Source: Candidatus Iainarchaeum sp.
GTDB lineage: Archaea > B1Sed10-29 > WALL01
DNA length: 62,285 nucleotides
Assembly (NCBI GenBank): GCA_023129115.1
Contig: JAGMCR010000008.1
Coordinates: 1 to 62,285 of the forward strand
Direction of reading: 5' to 3'
Each line of letters starts with the position of its first letter. Positions within the stretch are counted from its first letter, which is position 1. A program made the position numbers and the translations under genes. The notes below the pieces were generated by a model. That model was given only the letters and a program-made list of their open reading frames with translations, had not been told where the DNA came from and did no database searches. Positions 56,836 to 62,285 of the stretch are shown here, piece after piece.

Positions 56836-58197
56836 ATGATAGAGCTCACAATGTGGGAGCTGCTTTTCTGGGGGTTTCTCCAGGCCTTTGCCGTTTCTCT
56901 CGTAGTGGCGAACACACTGCCCGGCCTAAAGGTAACAGGGCCCGTCGTGCTCTGGAAGAGCCGCAGGGGGCTCAAGAAAATCAATGCAATCGCCAAAAAG
57001 CACCACAGGCTCTGGGAGATTTACGGCGACTTCGGCATCATCCTCGCCTTCGGCATTGTGGGCGCGCTCTACGTATTCCGCAGGTCCCGGCGCAAGTGGC
57101 TGTACTCCCTCGCGGCGTCGCTGTTCCTCATGTCGCCGTCCATCTCAAATGCAGTAATATACCTGGTGACGGGCGAGCAGTACCTCACCACGAACACCCT
57201 GTTCGCGGGAGACCTGGTGTCCCAGCTCGCGCTGCAGGCACTGCTGTTGTTCTTCGGCTACTCCGTCTCCCTCGTCTACCTAATCATGCAGTCTGCCTTT
57301 GACATAGTGCTCGGCTACCTGACGGGCACAGCGGTCCAGGCCGCGGTCGCGCCGGCACTGCCGGGCATCGCTATCAAGGGCTCGCCGTTCCAAATCCCGT
57401 GGTACGGCTGGCTCGCGTTCCCAATACTCATATTCGTCCATGAATTAAGCCACGGAATACTCGTGAAGGCCACGGGCCTCCGACTCAAGGCCACAGGCCT
57501 TTTGATGTTCGGCGTGTTTCCGTTGGGCGCGTTCGTGGAGCCGGACGAGAAACAATTGAAGAAAGCGCCCGCCCAGAAGCGCCTGCGCATTTATTCGGTC
57601 GGCTCGACCGCCAATTACTTGACGAGCTTCGCGGTGCTGGCGTTCTTCATCCTCGCGATGGTGCCGGCGCTTGACGCGGCCGGCTACTACGACCGCTTTG
57701 AGTCCTACTACGACCACCCCACGATTGGCGGCGTGCTGGAGACGTCTGACGGCTACGGCCGCCTCGCCGACGGAATGAAAATCATTTCCATCAACGGCAC
57801 GAATGTCCCCAGCATCGCAGTGCTGCACAACATAACTTCCGGGGCAGGCCCGGGGTCATTGCTGTCCATAGCCACGGACCAGGGCACTTTTGGCGTGCGC
57901 CTAAGCAACGAGTCCATGATTGGCATCACTGGCCTGCAGGACACGTTCCACCCCATGCCGCTTGAGATGGACGTGGTGACGTGGCTCATCCGCTTCACCG
58001 CGCTCGTCGTGTTCTTTAACTTCATCGTGGGCGTCATGAACCTGCTCCCGATGTACCCACTGGACGGCGGGCTCATGCTCGAGGCGCTCACGTCCACAAA
58101 AATCGGCAAGAAAAAGGCGCGCAGAATCGCAAAGGCAGCCACAGTCCTCGTGCTCGCGCTAATTTTCATCAACATGCTGCCCTTGTTTTTCCCCTAG
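56836..58197 (+). CDS. site-2-type intramembrane metalloprotease (M50)
   Basis: 453-aa membrane protease with HELSHG (HExxH zinc motif, about residue 203), an inserted PDZ-like domain (GGVLETSDGYGRLADGMKIISING) and the third ligand motif NLLPMYPLDGG. This topology matches archaeal S2P proteases with PDZ domains, which release membrane-bound factors. ATG 56836 is 28 nt from a TATA element (CCTTTTAAAC, 56803-56812). Divergent from the membrane protein gene at 55629. Confidence 0.92.
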   Translation: MIELTMWELLFWGFLQAFAVSLVVANTLPGLKVTGPVVLWKSRRGLKKINAIAKKHHRLWEIYGDFGIILAFGIVGALYVFRRSRRKWLYSLAASLFLMSPSISNAVIYLVTGEQYLTTNTLFAGDLVSQLALQALLLFFGYSVSLVYLIMQSAFDIVLGYLTGTAVQAAVAPALPGIAIKGSPFQIPWYGWLAFPILIFVHELSHGILVKATGLRLKATGLLMFGVFPLGAFVEPDEKQLKKAPAQKRLRIYSVGSTANYLTSFAVLAFFILAMVPALDAAGYYDRFESYYDHPTIGGVLETSDGYGRLADGMKIISINGTNVPSIAVLHNITSGAGPGSLLSIATDQGTFGVRLSNESMIGITGLQDTFHPMPLEMDVVTWLIRFTALVVFFNFIVGVMNLLPMYPLDGGLMLEALTSTKIGKKKARRIAKAATVLVLALIFINMLPLFFP

Positions 58198-58255
58198 TTC
58201 ACCATCACGACAAGGCGTATTAGTTTGAGTGGAGATGCTGCTGTTTGTTAGCTAG

Positions 58256-59386
58256 CTATTCCCAGAATGCTTTTTCCTCGCGCCACACGGTTTTGTTTAC
58301 TCCACTCTCTGTTGACTTTGTTATATAATACCGCCCATTACGGTATTCTAGATGTAGTTCCCCGCCAATCGGTCCGATTGTATGGCCGGGGCATGGCGTA
58401 ATGAAGCCGCGGCTTGTTTCCATTGTCCTTGCAAGCAACTTAACTTCCTCAAATTGCTCTGGAGTCATGTCCTCAAGGGGTGGCTTTTTCATTGAATGGA
58501 AAATGGTTTTGTGGTTCTTTTGTTCTTCTTCAGTGGCACGACGCGCCATAATCATGCCTGGTTTTTCCCCCCGTTCTTTTTCGTAGTTAATCTTGTCCAG
58601 CCACTCTTGGGTGTGACCGAGGTCTTTTCTTATCTTCAGTATGGACTCGCCACGAAACACATTTCCTTCAGCCACTACCCGGGGGTTTTCCTCAAGGAGC
58701 ATTCCCTCAGGGGTTGGTTTTCCGTCTCTGCCCACGAGCTGGATTTTATCACCTCTGGCATACCCCCCCTCCAAAACAGAGAACCCCACGTCTTCAGTAA
58801 ATATATGGGCCTCGCCTTTTGGCTTGAGAATCTCTACAACATTGTGCAGTCCTTTCACTTTTGGCAGTGGCGTATAAGTCAATCCACCACTGCGGGACAC
58901 GACCAAGTGAAAGCTCTCCTTGCCGAACTTTTCGAGCAGCTCTTCCGGACTCAATTGATAGTAGTTGTTTGCCTCTAACTGAATCCCTTTTTCATCAAGC
59001 CTCTTGTTTTCTTCGGCAATTAACTCCTTGAAGCGTCCTGGTGAATAAACGTCGGTGCGAATCACTTCTAGGTCAACGCCCTTCTTCTTGCACTTGTTAA
59101 CAAGTTCTTCAGGAAAGGTGCTTATGCCACACCCCTCAAAAAGCACTCTGATTTTTTCGTTCGGAAACCTTTTTTTCATTTCCTTGGTTAGTCCCACAAA
59201 ATCAGTGTTCAATACACTACACACGTCTACCAAGGATGACACGTCACGAACCTTAACCGCGACGTGCCTCTCACTCCCGCCTGTAGGCATCCTTCCATGA
59301 GTCCAAACGCGCCTGTTGGCACTCCTTTTTATTCCTTTAATGACCTTTCTTTCTTCAGCCGTTAGCGCATGCTTCCGTGGTGGCAT
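58256..59386 (-). CDS. methyltransferase-like protein of unknown role
   Basis: 376-aa protein. Residues about 79-90 (IRVLFEGCGIST) resemble SAM motif I, followed by DLEVIRTDV (motif II region) and FHLVVSRSGGLTYTPLP, NVVEILKPKGEAHIF, the order of a class I methyltransferase. The N-terminus is basic (HALTAEERKVIKGIKRSANRR) and the C-terminus charged. ATG 59386 is 27 nt from a TATA element (59409-59417). The gap 58198-58255 shows nothing. Confidence 0.55.
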   Translation of the reverse strand: MPPRKHALTAEERKVIKGIKRSANRRVWTHGRMPTGGSERHVAVKVRDVSSLVDVCSVLNTDFVGLTKEMKKRFPNEKIRVLFEGCGISTFPEELVNKCKKKGVDLEVIRTDVYSPGRFKELIAEENKRLDEKGIQLEANNYYQLSPEELLEKFGKESFHLVVSRSGGLTYTPLPKVKGLHNVVEILKPKGEAHIFTEDVGFSVLEGGYARGDKIQLVGRDGKPTPEGMLLEENPRVVAEGNVFRGESILKIRKDLGHTQEWLDKINYEKERGEKPGMIMARRATEEEQKNHKTIFHSMKKPPLEDMTPEQFEEVKLLARTMETSRGFITPCPGHTIGPIGGELHLEYRNGRYYITKSTESGVNKTVWREEKAFWE

Positions 59387-59425
59387 ACCCAGAATTAGGT
59401 ACCGAGGAGATAAAAAGCCTTTTGC

Positions 59426-59527
59426 CTAGCTGGCGTTCGCCTCGTACTCGGGCTTTATCGATTCTTCTGCCATGGCTATCCAGTCAACGCCTTCTTCTTC
59501 CTGCTTTTTCTCTTTTTTCTTTGCCAT
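59426..59527 (-). CDS. 33-aa charged peptide downstream of ftsZ
   Basis: ATG 59527 opens a 33-codon frame starting MAKKKEKKQEEEGVDWIAMAEES, soluble with a basic start and acidic middle. It lies 40 nt after the ftsZ stop, separated by two hairpins. No clear ribosome-binding site. It might be cotranscribed with ftsZ. Weak evidence beyond size, position and sensible composition. Confidence 0.35.
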   Translation of the reverse strand: MAKKKEKKQEEEGVDWIAMAEESIKPEYEANAS

Positions 59528-59530
59528 GGC

Positions 59531-59567
59531 TAGCCAACAAAAAAGTGTTGGAAGGGCTTCCCGCCCT
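59531..59567 (-). terminator. paired hairpins after ftsZ, member of the dispersed repeat family
   Basis: Reverse strand: AAGGGC/GCCCTT around GGGAA, then CCAACA/TGTTGG around a T-run. The sequence GCTAGCCAA...GTGTTGG recurs at about 3540-3561. Suited to be the ftsZ terminator. Confidence 0.45.
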
Positions 59568-60650
59568 TCACATTATGGAGTCAATTCCGAGGTCTGTCTT
59601 GCTGCTGGTCGTTGGCTGCTCGTCCATGCCGACCGTGCCGCTGGAGCCGCGGATGTGCGGCGACTGCACGCCGGTGAAGATGCCGATGACCTCAATCTTG
59701 CCCTCGTACTCCGGGATGATTCTCGAGCCCCAAATCACGCTCGCGCTCGGGTCGATTGCCTCGGTCAGGCGCTCGCCAATCTCGTTGGCCTCGCCCAGCG
59801 TCAGGTCCGGCCCGCCACTGATGTGGATGAGCGCGCCCTTGGCGCCGCGGTAGTCGACGTCGAGCAGCGAATTCTTGAGGGTGTCGCTCACGACTTCGTC
59901 CACGCGCCTGTGGCCCTTGGACTCGCCGACCGAGATAACAGAGACTCCGCCAGTGCTCATGATTGCCCGGACGTCAGCATAGTCCAGGTTAATCAGTGAC
60001 GGCACGGTAATCGTCTCCGTAATGCCCTTCACGGCGCGGGCAATCACTTCGTCCGCGACCGAGAACGCCTGCTCAATCGGCAGGTTCGGCACCAATTCAA
60101 CGAGGCGGTTGTTGTCGATTATAATAACGGTGTCGGTGACCTTCCTCAGCTTCTCAATCCCTTCCTCCGCCTTCTGGATTCTCGCGCGCTCGAGCAGGAA
60201 CGGGAACGTGACCATCGCAACAACGATGGCGCCCTGCTCCTTCGCGATGTCCGCCACGATTGGCGAGCTGCCAGTGCCGGTGCCGCCGCCCATGCCCGCC
60301 GTGAGGAACACCAGGTCGGCGTCCTCAAGCGCCTGCGAAATCGCTGCCCTGGAGACTTCGGCTGCCTTCGCCCCGACCTCGGGGTAGCCGCCTGCGCCCA
60401 GGCCTCGCGTCACGCTCTGCCCAATCAAAAGCTTCTTGACAGAGTCGTGGACAAGCGTCAAGTGCTGCTTGTCGGTGTTCAGCGCCACCAGCTCGGCGCC
60501 GCTGATGCCGATGCGGGCAAGCCGGTTGACGGAGTTGTTTCCTGCACCACCGCATCCAATGACCACAATCTTGGGGCCGTCAAAGTCATCACTGGGGGTT
60601 GGGGCCGGTGCGCTTGAGTAAGAAGTTGCTGTCTTCACTAGATTTTCCAA
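59568..60650 (-). CDS. ftsZ: cell division protein FtsZ
   Basis: 360-aa tubulin-like GTPase of the division ring. IVVIGCGGA, TAGMGGGTGTGSSP (tubulin signature), T7-loop region NLDYADVRAIM, and a short conserved C-terminal peptide LGIDSIM preceded by a flexible linker. The start is TTG at 60650 with GGTGATT 6 nt upstream and a TATA element (60683-60693), giving a short 11-nt leader. Confidence 0.97.
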   Translation of the reverse strand: MENLVKTATSYSSAPAPTPSDDFDGPKIVVIGCGGAGNNSVNRLARIGISGAELVALNTDKQHLTLVHDSVKKLLIGQSVTRGLGAGGYPEVGAKAAEVSRAAISQALEDADLVFLTAGMGGGTGTGSSPIVADIAKEQGAIVVAMVTFPFLLERARIQKAEEGIEKLRKVTDTVIIIDNNRLVELVPNLPIEQAFSVADEVIARAVKGITETITVPSLINLDYADVRAIMSTGGVSVISVGESKGHRRVDEVVSDTLKNSLLDVDYRGAKGALIHISGGPDLTLGEANEIGERLTEAIDPSASVIWGSRIIPEYEGKIEVIGIFTGVQSPHIRGSSGTVGMDEQPTTSSKTDLGIDSIM

Positions 60651-60728
60651 GAGGAATCACCCGCCATTTTTCTAACGGTGAAGTATTTATAGGTTTTGCC
60701 CACTCCCACGGGGTTTCCGCTAATTGCT

Positions 60729-61271
60729 TTATAAAGGAGCCACGCAGGCGAGCGCCGCGCGGACCGCCTGGGCCGGGGACTCCGAAAGCAGGCGAATCAT
60801 GGGCTCCTTCCCGACATCGCCCCTGTCGTAGACCGCGTCCGGCACCCCCCCCAATTTCTTGATTGCTTCCTCGAGCACGAACGAGACGCTCCTGCCCTCC
60901 AGCGCCTTGCTCCCGCTTGGCTCCCCGGCACGGTCCACGAACACCACCTTGAGCCCCCCCCGCCCCTCCAGCGCCTTCACGTTGGCCTCGGAGTACTTGA
61001 TGTTCATGGCGCACCGCTTCGACGCGTCGCGCTTCATCGCCTGCAAGGCCAGTTTTGCCATGTGCGACTCCACGCCAAACGCCGCCTTGAACGCCACGCT
61101 CGGCGTGCCGAACGCCTTCCTGATTCTCCCTGGGAACGCGGCCACGTCCTCCAGCCCCTTGGCGCCTTCTTTGGCGTAAGCGATGTTCATCCCGACCTCG
61201 GGAATCAGCCCGGCCGACTTCGGCGCGGCCTTGAGTTCCTTGAGTGCCTGGTCAAGGTCGTCTGTTTCCAC
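60729..61271 (-). CDS. thiN: stand-alone ThiN-domain protein (thiamine phosphate synthase type)
   Basis: 180-aa protein matching the ThiN domain: AGLIPEVGMNIAYAKEGAKG, DVAAFPGRIRKAFG, FGVESHMAKLALQAMKRD, RCAMNIKYSE. ThiN condenses HMP-PP and thiazole phosphate in archaea and is usually fused to ThiD or an HTH. Here it stands alone. GTG 61271 is about 27 nt from a TATA-like TTATTAACA. Divergent from thiL, the next pathway step. Confidence 0.85.
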   Translation of the reverse strand: METDDLDQALKELKAAPKSAGLIPEVGMNIAYAKEGAKGLEDVAAFPGRIRKAFGTPSVAFKAAFGVESHMAKLALQAMKRDASKRCAMNIKYSEANVKALEGRGGLKVVFVDRAGEPSGSKALEGRSVSFVLEEAIKKLGGVPDAVYDRGDVGKEPMIRLLSESPAQAVRAALACVAPL

Positions 61272-61274
61272 AAC

Positions 61275-61285
61275 CGTTTTATTCC
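61275..61285 (+). promoter_or_regulatory. TATA box of thiL
   Basis: CGTTTTATTCC is centred 27 nt before the thiL ATG (61307), so the mRNA should be leaderless. The divergent thiN gene starts only 36 nt away, so the promoters overlap. Confidence 0.55.
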
Positions 61286-61306
61286 CCTTTCATGTTAATA
61301 AAACCC

Positions 61307-62224
61307 ATGCGGCTGACCGAGCTCGGGGAGCGTGCGATTGTGGAGAGGCTGCGCTCCCTCCTCCGCAACCCCCCCGAGAAACTAACAACGCTGCAAGAGG
61401 ACGCGGAAGTCTTCGACTTTTCCGGCCTGCTTACGGTGTCGGTGGACATGAACGTTGCGGGCAACCACTTCCAGTCCGACAACCCAAAAGTCATCGGCGC
61501 GAAGAACGTTGTTTCGGCCGCGACCGACCTATTGGCGAAGGGCGCGTTGCCCAAGTACCTCTTAACCTCCATTGGCCTGCCCGCGGACTACGGCATCGAG
61601 TTCGTCGAAGAGCTTTATTCCGCAATGGACTCCAAGCTGAAAGAGCTCGACGCCTTCCTCGTGGGCGGCGACACCGTGGAAGCCAAGGAATTGACAATCG
61701 CGAACACGTTCATCGGCCGGACAGAAAAAGCTCTTTTGCGGAGCAACATGCAGGCCGGCGACTACATTGTCTTGACCGGCGAAGTCGGCTCGGCCGCGCT
61801 GGGCTACACCATGTTCAAGAACAATCTCGTGCCCGAGGAGCCGTTCGTGCAAGCACAGCTTTCGCCTTCGATTGACTTCGAGTTGTGCAAGAAAATAATC
61901 CCGGGCGCGAACGCTGGGATTGATGTTTCGGACGGCCTTGGCTTCGAGCTGAACGAGCTCGCGAAGCAGTCGAACAAGAAAATAATAATCCACGAAGCAA
62001 AGCTCCCGGTGAACCCGCGCCTTTACTCGTACTGCGCCGAGCACGGCCTTGACTCTGACAAGCTTATTTTCCACAGCGGCGAGGACTACCAGGTCGTTTA
62101 TTCCACGCCCGAGAAAAAAGGCATCGTAATCGGCCGCGTTGAGGAAGGCAGCGGTGTTTCCCTCGTGCGAAAAAACGGCAAAGAAGAGCCGCTTAGCGAC
62201 GCTGGCTGGCAGCACTTTCGCTAG
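61307..62224 (+). CDS. thiL: thiamine-monophosphate kinase
   Basis: 305-aa ThiL of the PurM superfamily, which phosphorylates TMP to thiamine diphosphate. LTELGERAIVERL, DAEVFDF, the Mg-binding VSVDMNV (usual D.....D), GAKNVVSAATDLLAKGA, VGGDTV, and C-terminal GIDVSDGLGFEL and FHSGEDYQVVY. Complete. ATG 61307 supported by TATA spacing. Pairs with thiN in the same pathway. Confidence 0.93.
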   Translation: MRLTELGERAIVERLRSLLRNPPEKLTTLQEDAEVFDFSGLLTVSVDMNVAGNHFQSDNPKVIGAKNVVSAATDLLAKGALPKYLLTSIGLPADYGIEFVEELYSAMDSKLKELDAFLVGGDTVEAKELTIANTFIGRTEKALLRSNMQAGDYIVLTGEVGSAALGYTMFKNNLVPEEPFVQAQLSPSIDFELCKKIIPGANAGIDVSDGLGFELNELAKQSNKKIIIHEAKLPVNPRLYSYCAEHGLDSDKLIFHSGEDYQVVYSTPEKKGIVIGRVEEGSGVSLVRKNGKEEPLSDAGWQHFR

Positions 62225-62264
62225 ATTCTCAGTGTTTTTTCGTGCTTGGCTATCAACACCCCGT

Positions 62265-62285
62265 GGGGGGGGGGGGGGGGGGGGG
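62265..62285. other. terminal poly-G run, probable sequencing artefact
   Basis: The window ends with 21 consecutive G after CACCCCGT. A homopolymer at a contig edge is typical of two-colour sequencing-by-synthesis dark cycles. Bases 62225-62264 before it contain no gene. Confidence 0.8.

Noticed and set aside
1..62285. CRISPR arrays, rRNA operons, prophage
   Set aside because: No regularly spaced repeats with unique spacers, no rRNA signatures and no structural phage genes were seen.

Overview
The window is a 62 kb piece of an archaeal chromosome, GC-rich (judged by eye at a bit over half) and gene-dense. The archaeal assignment is firm. It rests on TFB, Gar1, RIO1 kinase, ribosomal proteins L40e, L35Ae and S8e, archaeal-type riboflavin kinase, a KEOPS Cgi121 subunit, Hef helicase-nuclease, Trm1, MBF1, KaiC-like ATPases, intron-containing tRNA without encoded CCA, and TATA boxes centred about 26-28 nt upstream of start codons. 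That spacing repeats in more than fifteen genes and implies mostly leaderless mRNAs, so I used it to choose starts. Compact genes, tiny proteins and many unknowns fit a DPANN-type lineage (for example Diapherotrites or Micrarchaeota), but that is inference. The right end is a 21-base poly-G run that looks like a sequencing artefact.

Layout. 0-5 kb: RIO1 kinase, small zinc-ribbon and winged-helix (wHTH) proteins, a radical SAM enzyme, a repeat-rich spacer, an operator-controlled wHTH regulator and a retropepsin-like protease with a DUF5678-like partner. 5.2-9.5 kb: a two-gene operon of unknown role, a 704-aa radical SAM protein and a 715-aa protein with six tandem HTH-like units. 9.6-14 kb: PEP synthase with a repetitive tail, an HTH regulator and L40e. 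14-19 kb: tRNA-Glu, tRNA-Leu, metallo-hydrolase, GDPD, thymidylate kinase, HAD hydrolase and intron-containing tRNA-Ala. 19-29 kb: riboflavin kinase and a riboflavin-synthase-like gene with a structured leader, antiporter, CutA, membrane pyrophosphatase, a methyltransferase, and an RNase HII gene that appears to be split by two introns, one carrying a LAGLIDADG homing endonuclease. 29-38 kb: L35Ae, Trm1, a surface protein, TFB-Gar1, a small accessory island (caspase/CHAT-like protease operon plus transposase remnant), glutamate dehydrogenase, thioredoxin reductase, S8e and Cgi121. 38.6-46.5 kb: KaiC-like signalling genes with very small membrane proteins, interrupted by a translationally coupled operon of an HMGL/LeuA-like enzyme, a UbiA prenyltransferase and a cis-prenyltransferase. 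46.5-52 kb: aminotransferase, two tandemly duplicated toxin-antitoxin-like modules, Hef and MBF1. 52-62 kb: a pilin-anchored propeller protein, membrane proteins, a site-2 protease, FtsZ, ThiN and ThiL.

Functional themes. Core information processing and cofactor genes (riboflavin, thiamine) are interleaved with accessory modules. The strongest candidates for undescribed biology are: the split RNase HII gene, whose 52-nt second intron obeys the archaeal bulge-helix-bulge rule and restores the DEAGRG active-site motif; the radical SAM plus six-repeat HTH operon; the six-gene KaiC/membrane-peptide operon; and the CHAT-like protease operon in the island.
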